A stretch of DNA of 64,000 nucleotides from the NCBI GenBank assembly GCA_019510305.1, contig JAEKKN010000018.1:62001-126000 (forward strand), in the 5' to 3' direction. Position numbers and translations under genes: made by a program. The DNA comes from Microbacterium sp. (GTDB lineage Bacteria; Actinomycetota; Actinomycetes; Actinomycetales; Microbacteriaceae). Shown here one piece after another: positions 47,854 to 56,011 of this stretch; position 1 is the first letter of the stretch; every line of letters starts with the position of its first letter. The notes below the pieces were generated by a model that ran no database searches, was not told the origin of the DNA, and saw only the letters and a list, made by a program, of their open reading frames with translations.

Positions 47854-49073
47854 CAGACGGACCGCGCCAGGCGCACCGCCATGATCAGGTGGACCCCGAG
47901 CCCGACAGACGGCGCGAGGACGAGAGCGACCGCCGCGCGGGAGACCGCGTCGAGCGGCAGGACTGCGAGCAGCGCCACGGAGAAGACAGCTGCGATCGCC
48001 CACCCGGCGACATACGCGCCGTGACGGGAGAGAGCGAGAAGCGCCGCGCCCGTCACGCACATCGCAGCGATGAGGCCGGCGCTCGCCACGACGAGCGCCA
48101 TCAGCCAGCCGTCAACCGTATAGCCGGAGATCAGATCTATCGCCGCAGGGCCGATCCACGCCGAGCCGAGAGCGCACACCGCGCTCAAGGCAAGCACGCC
48201 GCCCAGCGTCAGCATCACACGCCTCCTCCGTCGGTCGCCGGCAGCCCGGAACGAGACGATCATGAAGCTCTGCAGGGCCATGAGCGGAATGATCAACGGG
48301 GCACGCGTGACCGTCACGACCAGGGTGAGGGTCGCGACGACCACGCCTCCCGAATCGGGCAGCAGCGTGCCGAACAGGAGCGGCATGCCGGTGACCATGA
48401 CCCCGATCGAGGCGGCGCCGGTCACAGTGCCCACGGCGTTGCGCAGCAACGCGGAAGTGTCCAGATCGAGCGTGTAACTGTCGGCGACCCGGCGTCTCAC
48501 GGCGATCCACACGACGGACACCGACGCACCGAATGGAACGGCGATTGCCAGTCCGAGCACAGCGGGCGGAGCATCGAGCCAGAAGGCCAGGAGCACGGCG
48601 ATACCGCGCATCACCGCGTCCACTGAGATCAAGGACGCGACGGTCCCCAGACGTGCGAGGCCATACAGGACGCCGGTGAGCACTGACGTCAGTACGTAGC
48701 CGACTAGGCCGAGCATGAATGCGAAGACCAGTCCGACCGGGTCCTGCCGGAAGGCGAGCGGTGCGAGAAGCAGGCCGACCGCGGCGCCCAGGACCACGAC
48801 AGCTCCTACCGCGACGAGACTGAAACGCGCGACCGTCCTCTTCGGTTCCCCGGACGCCGGTCTGGTGGCCCGCGCGATCTCCTGCTGCACGCCCCCGACC
48901 GCCCCGCCGAAGAGGAACATGGTCGACCAGAAGACGCTGAACGCGAGATACGACGACGGCATCCCGAGCGCCGATGGCGCGAGAAGCTGGATCGCGTAGC
49001 CGCTAACCCCGGCCAAGGCTGTGGCCGCGAGGACGAAGGCAAGCCCGTGCGACGCCGCGCTACGGTGCGGCAT
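47853..49073 (-). CDS. Wzx-like polysaccharide flippase (MOP superfamily)
   Basis: The 406-residue protein has about twelve membrane helices starting 'GLAFVLAATALAGVSGYAIQLL' and the paired six-helix layout of the MVF/MOP superfamily. Such proteins flip lipid-linked sugar units across the membrane. It is short for a Wzx and the sequence is weakly conserved, so a different cargo is possible. The ATG at 49073 overlaps the end of the DUF2304 gene by 14 bases; the long upstream extension of the frame is a shadow of other genes. Confidence 0.72.
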   Translation of the reverse strand: MPHRSAASHGLAFVLAATALAGVSGYAIQLLAPSALGMPSSYLAFSVFWSTMFLFGGAVGGVQQEIARATRPASGEPKRTVARFSLVAVGAVVVLGAAVGLLLAPLAFRQDPVGLVFAFMLGLVGYVLTSVLTGVLYGLARLGTVASLISVDAVMRGIAVLLAFWLDAPPAVLGLAIAVPFGASVSVVWIAVRRRVADSYTLDLDTSALLRNAVGTVTGAASIGVMVTGMPLLFGTLLPDSGGVVVATLTLVVTVTRAPLIIPLMALQSFMIVSFRAAGDRRRRRVMLTLGGVLALSAVCALGSAWIGPAAIDLISGYTVDGWLMALVVASAGLIAAMCVTGAALLALSRHGAYVAGWAIAAVFSVALLAVLPLDAVSRAAVALVLAPSVGLGVHLIMAVRLARSV

Positions 49074-49455
49074 CGGCGGGTGGGTCGTCTCTTCGCTTCG
49101 GAGAGGGGCCGTCGACCCGCGACTGCAGATACTCGATTTCCGCACGAAGGATCGCCACCTCCTCAGCAACCCTGCGTGTCTCGTCCTCGGCCGTGGACAG
49201 CTCCCAGGACTGGTGGAGGGTGACTCCGACGAGTAGTGCCAGCGCGAGGATGAAGAGCAGGTTCGCGGGCACCTCCACGCCCAACACACCTGACAGGCCG
49301 ACGAGGAGCCCCGGGAAGACGGTCAGCGTGAGCATCGCGAGACCGATGATCAGCCACAGGACCGCGTACTTCTCCCGCAGGCGATGGCTCAGCAGCATCC
49401 AGATGATGCTCGCGAGGACAGCGAGCGCGAAGATCACTCCGATCACGCTGATCAT
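49060..49455 (-). CDS. DUF2304 family membrane protein
   Basis: The 131-residue protein has three membrane helices (about 2-22, 32-54, 62-82) with the DUF2304 motif 'LREKYAVLWLIIGL', then a coiled-coil tail (about 85-115) and an acidic/Pro-rich end. DUF2304 genes regularly follow DPM1-like GT2 genes, as here (ATGA overlap). They are thought to serve as a membrane partner for that enzyme, but this is unproven. Confidence 0.85.
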   Translation of the reverse strand: MISVIGVIFALAVLASIIWMLLSHRLREKYAVLWLIIGLAMLTLTVFPGLLVGLSGVLGVEVPANLLFILALALLVGVTLHQSWELSTAEDETRRVAEEVAILRAEIEYLQSRVDGPSPKRRDDPPADAAP

Positions 49456-50174
49456 GCGTTCACCGCCCTTGCTCCGCGTGCGAGCGAGAGCCCGAGCGCG
49501 AACAACGAGCGGAATAGATAAACCGTCGACCCTATCGGGCCCTGGCTCGGTCGCCCGCTCATACGCGGGCGCATCGCCACGGGCACCTGCGTCACGCGCA
49601 GACCAGCGTGCGCGGCCGCAACCAGGGAATCGATCGTGTCTCCCAGGTACTCGGCTGGGTAGTAACGCACGTACTGCGAGATCGCGCGCCCGTTCGCGGC
49701 CCTGAAGCCGCTCGTCACGTCAGTGAGCTTCGTCTTCGTCACCCGCGACACGACACCTGCGAGGAACAGCATCGCCCATCGACGCGGTCCCTTCGCCGAA
49801 TAGTCCCCCACGTCTGCGAACCGTGCGCCGATCGAGATGTCCGCTTCGTCGAGACCTCGCAGCACCTCCGCGATGTTCTCGGGGTTGTGCTGCCCGTCGG
49901 CATCGACTTGGATGGCGCGCTCGTAGCCGTGGCGCTGCGCGTACGTGTAGCCGGTCTTCATCGCGCCGCCGACCCCGAGATTGAAAGGGAGTATTAGAAC
50001 CGCGGCGCCGGCGTCGCGAGCAACCTGCGCTGTGCGATCGGAAGATCCGTCGTCGATGACGACGACGTCATATCCGTCATCGACGGCGAGGATCTCACGC
50101 ACGGTGATGCCGACGTTCGCCTCTTCGTTCCAAGCGGGAACTATGACAAGCACTCGGCCCGGATTGTGTGGCAT
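49452..50174 (-). CDS. GT2 glycosyltransferase, polyprenyl-phosphate mannose/glucose synthase-like
   Basis: The 240-residue enzyme shows 'VLVIVPAWNEEANVG' (8-22), 'VVVIDDGSSDRT' (37-48), the metal site 'QVDADGQH' (89-96) and 'DVTSGFRAANGRA', the DPM1/DPMS hallmarks. It probably transfers mannose or a similar sugar to polyprenyl phosphate, making a donor for GT-C enzymes outside the membrane. The ATG at 50174 is preferred to a TTG at 50183. A TATGAT box lies 8 bases upstream. Confidence 0.88.
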   Translation of the reverse strand: MPHNPGRVLVIVPAWNEEANVGITVREILAVDDGYDVVVIDDGSSDRTAQVARDAGAAVLILPFNLGVGGAMKTGYTYAQRHGYERAIQVDADGQHNPENIAEVLRGLDEADISIGARFADVGDYSAKGPRRWAMLFLAGVVSRVTKTKLTDVTSGFRAANGRAISQYVRYYPAEYLGDTIDSLVAAAHAGLRVTQVPVAMRPRMSGRPSQGPIGSTVYLFRSLFALGLSLARGARAVNA

Positions 50175-50182
50175 GATCGCCA

Positions 50183-50188
50183 ATCATA
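50183..50188 (-). promoter_or_regulatory. Putative leaderless -10 box for the DPM1-like gene
   Basis: TATGAT, one base from the bacterial consensus, lies on the minus strand 8 bases before the ATG at 50174. Confidence 0.5.
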
Positions 50189-50235
50189 GCCAACCGGGCT
50201 GTCCCTCCCGTCACGGCTCGCCCGGATGAGCCCGG

Positions 50236-50241
50236 TAGCAT
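50236..50241 (+). promoter_or_regulatory. Putative leaderless -10 box for the DUF2142 gene
   Basis: TAGCAT lies 6 bases before the GTG at 50248. Confidence 0.5.
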
Positions 50242-50247
50242 GTACAG

Positions 50248-51810
50248 GTGACGCCCACTACACGCAAGCGCTTCCGCATCGCCCTCGCCGTCGTCACCCC
50301 GTTACTCGCACTGCTCACGCTGATCGCGTGGTCCTTCAGCTCCGCAGTCGCGTCGAGCCCGGACGATGATTTCCACCTGCCGGCGATCTGGTGCGGGCTC
50401 GGAGAGCGGCCGGGGCTCTGCGAAGACTTCGGCGATCCTGTGCAACGGCTCGTCCCGGCACCGCTGATCTCTGCCACGTGCTATGCGTTCCATCCCGATG
50501 TGAGCGGCGAGTGCTGGAACGCTGAGGAGCGCGGGCTCGCCGTCGCCGGGCGCGCCAACGCAGACGGCCTCTATCCGCCCGTCTTCTACGCGGCGATGGC
50601 ACCGTTCGCGAGTGCCGATGTCGCCGCATCGGTGCTCACCATCAGGATCGTCAATTCCGTGTTCATCGTCGGCGTGCTCACCGCGGTCTTCTTCGCCCTG
50701 CCACGGCGACTTCGACCGGTGCTTGTCGTTTCTGTGGTGGCGACCACTGTGCCCTTGGGCCTGTTCCTCTTCGCGTCGACGTACCCGTCGTCCTGGGCGA
50801 TCCTCTCCGCCGCAACGGTCTGGCTATGCCTCTATGGAGCCCTCGAATCCCCCACGGGGGCGCGTCAGCGCGTGCTCTCGGGACTCGCCGTGTTCGGAGC
50901 CTTCATCGGGGCCGGCGCCCGCGCCGACGCCGCGATCTTCTCGGTCTTCGGAGTGATCCTCGCCCTGCTTCTCGGGTTCCGTAGAAGGCGCGGCCTCGTG
51001 ATCCCCCTGCTGGCCGCCGCCGCGGTAATCGTGATCAGCGTGAGCTTCTACCTGATGGCAGGTCAAAGCGGTGCCGTCACGGGCGGGTTGGACGGAAACA
51101 CCGCCCCGCTGACCCTCGGCCAGCATTTCCGCAACTTCCTCGGCGTTCCCGGCTTGTGGGTAGGGGCCCTGGGATTCTGGGGGCTCGGCTGGCTCGACAC
51201 CGAGATGCCTCCCACCGTCTGGGTGCTCGTGACCGCGGTGGTCGGAGGAGCCCTTTTCGTCGGGTTGCGCAGACCCCATCCTCGCCGGGTGCTCGCGGTC
51301 GTCGGCACTCTTGCCGCCCTATGGGTGGTTCCGTTCGCGATGCTCGCGCTGTCTCGCGCGGTCGTGGGTACGCAGGTGCAGCCGCGCTACATCCTGCCGC
51401 TCCTCGTCATCGCCGTCGCCGTGGCCTCGGCATCGCCGCGAATCGCTGAGCTCTGGAGCGGGACCCGTGGCGCCCTGGCCGCCGGTGCGCTGGCCGTCGC
51501 GGGCGCAGTCGCGCTACAGTACAACACTCAGCGGTACACGACGGGTCTGGATCAGAGTTCGATCGATCCCGGCGAGAACGCGGAGTGGTGGTGGGCTGGG
51601 GCTCCGTCGCCGCTGGTGATCTGGGTCGGAGGCTCGCTCGCTTTCGCCCTCCTGCTCGCGGCGTTCTGGTACATTTCCACGTTCTCGGATTCGGTTCGGA
51701 AGATCGCCGCGGCCGATCGCGAGGAGCCGCGCCGGCCGGATGACGAGGCGGGCGCCTCTCAGGACGCGACCGCCACCGAGGCGACGCATCCACTCGATCC
51801 GGTCACCTGA
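50248..51810 (+). CDS. DUF2142 family membrane protein
   Basis: The 520-residue protein has an N-terminal helix, a long first extracytoplasmic loop ('SSPDDDFHLPAIWCGLG' with an Asp-Asp-Asp stretch) and about ten further membrane helices. The DUF2142 family belongs to the GT-C-like clan; the loop acid residues fit a catalytic role using lipid-linked sugars. The tail (about 480-520) is charged and cytosolic. The start is GTG. The gene's last 8 bases overlap the convergent acyltransferase gene. Confidence 0.82.
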   Translation: MTPTTRKRFRIALAVVTPLLALLTLIAWSFSSAVASSPDDDFHLPAIWCGLGERPGLCEDFGDPVQRLVPAPLISATCYAFHPDVSGECWNAEERGLAVAGRANADGLYPPVFYAAMAPFASADVAASVLTIRIVNSVFIVGVLTAVFFALPRRLRPVLVVSVVATTVPLGLFLFASTYPSSWAILSAATVWLCLYGALESPTGARQRVLSGLAVFGAFIGAGARADAAIFSVFGVILALLLGFRRRRGLVIPLLAAAAVIVISVSFYLMAGQSGAVTGGLDGNTAPLTLGQHFRNFLGVPGLWVGALGFWGLGWLDTEMPPTVWVLVTAVVGGALFVGLRRPHPRRVLAVVGTLAALWVVPFAMLALSRAVVGTQVQPRYILPLLVIAVAVASASPRIAELWSGTRGALAAGALAVAGAVALQYNTQRYTTGLDQSSIDPGENAEWWWAGAPSPLVIWVGGSLAFALLLAAFWYISTFSDSVRKIAAADREEPRRPDDEAGASQDATATEATHPLDPVT

Positions 51811-52921
51811 TCATCACAGGGCGGCGGACCCGCCGCATGATCGGTCGCTCGATGAGGAACCAGCTCATCGCGGCGAGCACCGCTGTGCCCGCGAGCGTCA
51901 GCAGCAGATAGACGGGGATCCCCCACGTCGCACCGCCTGCGAGGAACACCAGCTGCTGGATAGGCCAAGCATAGATGTAGAAGCCGTAGGACACGTCGTT
52001 CCTCGCAATCCAGGCGGGCTGCGGAATCACTGTCGACAGGCCCAGCAGCCCGTAAGCAAGAAACGGCGACGACGCCTGACCACCCCAATGCGGGAGGAAG
52101 ACGATCATCGCGAGGGCGACGCTCAGAGCGACGAAGGACGCCCACCGGTGGAATCCCCAGCGCTCCACGACGAAGTACACGAGCGCACCACCGAGGAAGA
52201 ACGGCAGCAGTCGCGCAAAGGAGCTGAAGATCACGTCGAGCCCGAGTTCCTGCATCACATCTAGTCGCGCCCAGATGATGACGCTGAGCACGAACAGGAT
52301 GCCGACGACCACGGGAGTGCGTCGGAACAGCGCCCACGACCCCAGCACACCGACGACGAGGTAGCAGAGGAACTCGTAGTAGAGCGTCCACAGCGAACCG
52401 TTCCAGACGTTTGGATAGGGAACGTCGTTCAGGGTGATGCCGATGTCGTATTGCGAGATCGCGAGGCCGAGGTTTCCCCATACGTATTCGAGCGGGGTCG
52501 TCGGGGTGCGGAGATACCCGGATAGCGAGCCGTGCTCCAGGACCGCTGCGATCGGGCCGAACGCCACGGCGGTCACCACAAGACACGCGAAGAATGCGGG
52601 GTAGATGCGCGCGACACGATGAAGCAGGTATCCGGCGGCCGGAGTGCGCATGCGGCTCCTCGTGATGAGGAACCCGCTGAGGACGAAGAATCCGGCCACG
52701 GCCCAGGTGCCCAGGTTCTCGCCCTGAATCTGAGGCCCTACCCCGCGACCGGTGATGTACCACGTATGAGCGAACAGCACGAGGGCGGCGAGGCACAGGC
52801 GAAACATGTTCAGGCTGTTCTCACGATAGGGGAACGGCTGCGATCTGTTGAGTTCTCGCCAGAACCCGCTCCGTCGGGGAGCGGCGTCCTCAGGGGACGC
52901 CTCCCTGCTCGAGGCTGCCAT
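51803..52921 (-). CDS. Acyltransferase-3 family membrane protein
   Basis: The 372-residue protein has about ten membrane helices with 'RLCLAALVLFAHTW' (the His of the family's first helix), 'FFVLSGFLITRSRMR', 'HRVARIYPAFFACL' and 'SLWTLYYEFLCYL', which are standard AT3 motifs. These enzymes O-acylate sugars of surface glycans. I chose the ATG at 52921, which has CAGGAGC about 8 bases upstream; an ATG at 52954 overlaps the preceding stop as ATGA but has no ribosome-binding site. It is the last gene of the second ABC/GT cluster. Confidence 0.88.
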   Translation of the reverse strand: MAASSREASPEDAAPRRSGFWRELNRSQPFPYRENSLNMFRLCLAALVLFAHTWYITGRGVGPQIQGENLGTWAVAGFFVLSGFLITRSRMRTPAAGYLLHRVARIYPAFFACLVVTAVAFGPIAAVLEHGSLSGYLRTPTTPLEYVWGNLGLAISQYDIGITLNDVPYPNVWNGSLWTLYYEFLCYLVVGVLGSWALFRRTPVVVGILFVLSVIIWARLDVMQELGLDVIFSSFARLLPFFLGGALVYFVVERWGFHRWASFVALSVALAMIVFLPHWGGQASSPFLAYGLLGLSTVIPQPAWIARNDVSYGFYIYAWPIQQLVFLAGGATWGIPVYLLLTLAGTAVLAAMSWFLIERPIMRRVRRPVMIR

Positions 52922-52950
52922 CTCATTGCTCCTGCTCTGACGGGTTCCGC

Positions 52951-53820
52951 TCATCGATCGACGATCGATCGGGGCTCGCGGAAGCGGATGCCGTCGATGG
53001 TCCCGCGCACGGCGGCACCGATCTTCTTCCCTCGTCGCCGCTCGCACAGCAGAACCTTGATCCACGCCTTCGTCGTGTAGGCCAGATCCTCTCGGAACCA
53101 CCCGCCGAGACCGTGTCGTCGGATCATCACCACTCGATTCCGGGCCATGTAGTACTGCCGCATGGGCGAGTAGTTCGACAGGTAGATGCGCCGGCCGAAG
53201 AACACCGACGCCGTCGACGCGCCGAAACGGTGGTCGAGGATCGTGTCGAAGACCTTGACGACCGCGAAGCCCGCCGCCCCGGCGCGCAGAGAGATGTCGT
53301 GATCGACGTAGTCGATGAAGAGCCGCTCGTCGTGAAGGCCGATTCGCTCCAGCGCCTCCCGCGAGAAGAGCGCCCCGGAGGAGATCAGGGTCGGGCGTGC
53401 GCCGATCCCCTCCCCGCGGTCCGCGTCGTAGAGGAATCCGGTCTCCTCAGCGCGCAAGGCAGGGCCGGCGATCGCGACCGGCTCCGGCCATTCCGCAAAG
53501 GCGCGCAGAAGTTGACCGAGCATCCCGTCGGCCACCGTGCTGTCCTGATCGAAGATCCAGACGTAGTCGAAGCCGTCCGTCAGTGCCTGCCTCATCCCCG
53601 CGTTGAACCCTGCTGCGACGCCGACGTTGTCGGTCTGATCGAGCACGACCGTCCCCTGAGCCGATGCGAGACGTCCAAGCAACTCGGCGGTCCTCTCGTC
53701 GCCAGGCGAGTTGTTCACCACGTACACCCGTTCCACCTGCCTGCGCAGGCGCGTCACGTTCGCGAGAATCGTCTCGTCGGGCTGGAACGCGAGGACCACG
53801 CCGGCGGTCGAGCGGCTCAT
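52951..53820 (-). CDS. GT2 rhamnosyltransferase-like enzyme (RfbN type)
   Basis: The 289-residue enzyme has 'VVNNSPGDE' (34-42), 'DNVGVAAGFNAGM' (64-76), the metal site 'DQDS' (91-94), 'ISSGALFSREALERIG' and the catalytic-type 'DYVDHDISLR', the pattern of RfbN/WbbL-like rhamnosyltransferases. A dTDP-rhamnose pathway is encoded 6 kb away. It overlaps the Wzt gene by ATGA and so belongs to the second exporter operon. Confidence 0.85.
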   Translation of the reverse strand: MSRSTAGVVLAFQPDETILANVTRLRRQVERVYVVNNSPGDERTAELLGRLASAQGTVVLDQTDNVGVAAGFNAGMRQALTDGFDYVWIFDQDSTVADGMLGQLLRAFAEWPEPVAIAGPALRAEETGFLYDADRGEGIGARPTLISSGALFSREALERIGLHDERLFIDYVDHDISLRAGAAGFAVVKVFDTILDHRFGASTASVFFGRRIYLSNYSPMRQYYMARNRVVMIRRHGLGGWFREDLAYTTKAWIKVLLCERRRGKKIGAAVRGTIDGIRFREPRSIVDR

Positions 53821-55034
53821 GCGAGGTCCGGGCCGCCGCTGACCGTGATGGCCGCAGCGACAGTGCCGATCGTGGTGTTGTCCGTGCGGACCCGCAGCGT
53901 GGCACCCCTCATGAGGCCGTGGCTGCTGGGTTCGCTCACGCCGGCGGCGTTCGCGTTGACGAAGTAGTCCCCGGGGCCGAAGCGTGCGTCGGCGACCCGC
54001 AAGTCGACATGAGTCCTCCCGGTGATCGGCTCCAGGCGCACCCCGAGGATCTCGGTGTTGGACGCCATGACCATCTGGCCGAGCGGGGTGTCCATGCTGA
54101 ATCCGATCTCCCAGCGCTCGATCGGCCTCAGCGCGTCGACATGCACGCGGATGGTGAACGGCGTGCCGCCCGTGGTCTCCCTGACCAGCGCGCCGTCGTC
54201 GTCGAGCAGTTCGATGCCCTTCACCTGGATCGGGTGAACGGTCTCCTCAGGCGGCGCCTCGCCGACGGCGCGATCGTCGAGGACGTCACGGAGGCCGTCG
54301 ACAGCGCCGTTGATGTCGCCGTCGAACACGAGCTTCCCGTGGTGGAGCAGGATCCCGCGATCGCACAGCTCCTGCACCTGCTGCGCCGAGTGGCTCACGA
54401 GGATGATCGTGCGGCCTTCGTTGCGGAACTGGTGGATGCGGTCCATGCATTTGCGCTGGAACGCCTCGTCACCGACCGCCAGGACCTCGTCGACGAGGAG
54501 GACGTCGGGATCGGTGTGGACGGCGACCGCGAACGCCAGACGGACGTACATCCCGGACGAGTAGAACTTCACCGCGGTGTCGATGAATTCACCGATCCCG
54601 CTGAACTCGAGGATCTCCTCGAATCGCGCATCGATCTGCTCTCGACTCAGCCCGAGGATCGCACCGTTGAGGTAGACGTTCTCCCTACCGGAGAGGTCGG
54701 GGTGGAAGCCGGCGCCGAGCTCGAGAAGCGCAGCGACGCGGCCACGGCTCTGCACCGTTCCCGTCGACGGCGCGACGATGCCGCCGATGAGCTTGAGGAG
54801 CGTGCTCTTGCCCGATCCGTTCTGGCCGAGGAGCCCGACGGTGGTACCCGCCTTGATGCTCAGGGAGAGCTCGTCCACCGCTGTGAACTCCTCGCGGTAC
54901 GCCTTGCCGAGGCGCCCGAAATGCACGATGCGGTCCTTGAGGCTGTTGTCCTTGCGGACGGTGAAGTGCTTGCTGACGCCGTTGAGCCGGAGGATGTCCG
55001 GCCGCGTCTCGAGGTCCGTGTTGTCGATCGTCAT
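53817..55034 (-). CDS. wzt: Wzt-type ABC exporter ATPase with C-terminal carbohydrate-binding-type extension
   Basis: The 405-residue protein has a full nucleotide-binding domain (Walker A 'GQNGSGKST' at 70-78, signature 'YSSGMYVRLAFA', Walker B 'VLLVDEVLAVGD', H-loop 'VSHSAQQV') followed from about residue 250 by a beta-rich domain. In E. coli O8/O9a Wzt this C-terminal domain binds the modified non-reducing end of the finished chain and triggers export. It is 1 base downstream of the permease and overlaps the GT2 gene. The glycan exported here is therefore probably finished by a terminal modification. Confidence 0.93.
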   Translation of the reverse strand: MTIDNTDLETRPDILRLNGVSKHFTVRKDNSLKDRIVHFGRLGKAYREEFTAVDELSLSIKAGTTVGLLGQNGSGKSTLLKLIGGIVAPSTGTVQSRGRVAALLELGAGFHPDLSGRENVYLNGAILGLSREQIDARFEEILEFSGIGEFIDTAVKFYSSGMYVRLAFAVAVHTDPDVLLVDEVLAVGDEAFQRKCMDRIHQFRNEGRTIILVSHSAQQVQELCDRGILLHHGKLVFDGDINGAVDGLRDVLDDRAVGEAPPEETVHPIQVKGIELLDDDGALVRETTGGTPFTIRVHVDALRPIERWEIGFSMDTPLGQMVMASNTEILGVRLEPITGRTHVDLRVADARFGPGDYFVNANAAGVSEPSSHGLMRGATLRVRTDNTTIGTVAAAITVSGGPDLA

Positions 55035-55035
55035 A

Positions 55036-55938
55036 TCACAGCTCCTGCGCGAAGTTGCCCTGCATGCGGGTAAACAACCGATGCGCGAACCAGAGGAAGG
55101 CGGCGCCGATGATGCTCATCACCAGCATGCGGAGGCCGAGGTTCGGCGGATAGTCCGCTGCCGTTCCCGAGTCCCAGAACGCGCGATGGAATCCCATCAC
55201 CCCGATGGTTAGCGGATTGGCGAGGTAGACCTGGAGGATCCAGTCGGGCAGCGAGTACGTCGCGACGATGCCCTGAACCATCTTCCAGGAGTAGACGATG
55301 GGAGACGCCCACATGGCAAGCATCATGACGACCTCCGTGAGGTACTGAATGTCGCGCAGGTAGACGTTCAGAGCCGCGAGAAGGAGACCTAGCGCAACTC
55401 CCCAGATCAGCACCATGCCAAGAGCGGGGAAGAACCACAGCATATGGATCGGTGCGGGTAGCGCATTGAGAAAGATCGCCGCTACGAGGAGTACCCCGAG
55501 CTGGACGAGGAACATGAAGGCGGCCGCGCCGATGCTCCCCAACGGGAAGATCTCGCGCGGCAGGTAGATCTTCTTCACCAGCCCCGCGTTGCCGATGATC
55601 GAGCCGGTCGCTCCGAAGATCACGTCGGCGAAGAAGGTGTAGAGCGTGAATCCTGCGAAGAGGTAGATCGCGAAGTTCTCGATCCCCCGGGCCGCTCCCA
55701 GGATCTGTCCCAGCACGAAGTAGTAGACCAGGAACTGCATGAGCGGTCTGATGACCGTCCACAGGAACCCCAGGAAACTATCCCTATAACGCGCCTGCAG
55801 ATCGCGCCGGATCAGCATCATCAGCAGTTCTCGGCGGCGATACAGCTCGCCGAGCTTGCCTCCACGACCGCCGTCGCGCATGCCGCGCGAATCGATCGTG
55901 GTGAAAGGCTCGGCGGCAAGCCGAGTGAATCTATCCAC
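55036..55938 (-). CDS. wzm: Wzm-type ABC exporter permease (second)
   Basis: The 300-residue protein has a cytosolic N-terminus ('LMMLIRRDLQARYRDSFLGFLWTVIRPLM') and six membrane helices of the ABC-2 family, and is only distantly similar to the first Wzm. It starts at GTG 55938, with AAGGA 9 bases upstream, and is followed after 1 base by its Wzt. It lies downstream of the RgpF-like genes on the same strand with a 73-base gap, so the RgpF glycan is its most likely cargo. Confidence 0.92.
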   Translation of the reverse strand: MDRFTRLAAEPFTTIDSRGMRDGGRGGKLGELYRRRELLMMLIRRDLQARYRDSFLGFLWTVIRPLMQFLVYYFVLGQILGAARGIENFAIYLFAGFTLYTFFADVIFGATGSIIGNAGLVKKIYLPREIFPLGSIGAAAFMFLVQLGVLLVAAIFLNALPAPIHMLWFFPALGMVLIWGVALGLLLAALNVYLRDIQYLTEVVMMLAMWASPIVYSWKMVQGIVATYSLPDWILQVYLANPLTIGVMGFHRAFWDSGTAADYPPNLGLRMLVMSIIGAAFLWFAHRLFTRMQGNFAQEL

Positions 55939-56011
55939 TGAGGTAGTCCTTTACAGGTTTCGGGTCGGCTCAGCCTATCTTCGGCGACGGCTGTACAACG
56001 TCAATGAACTG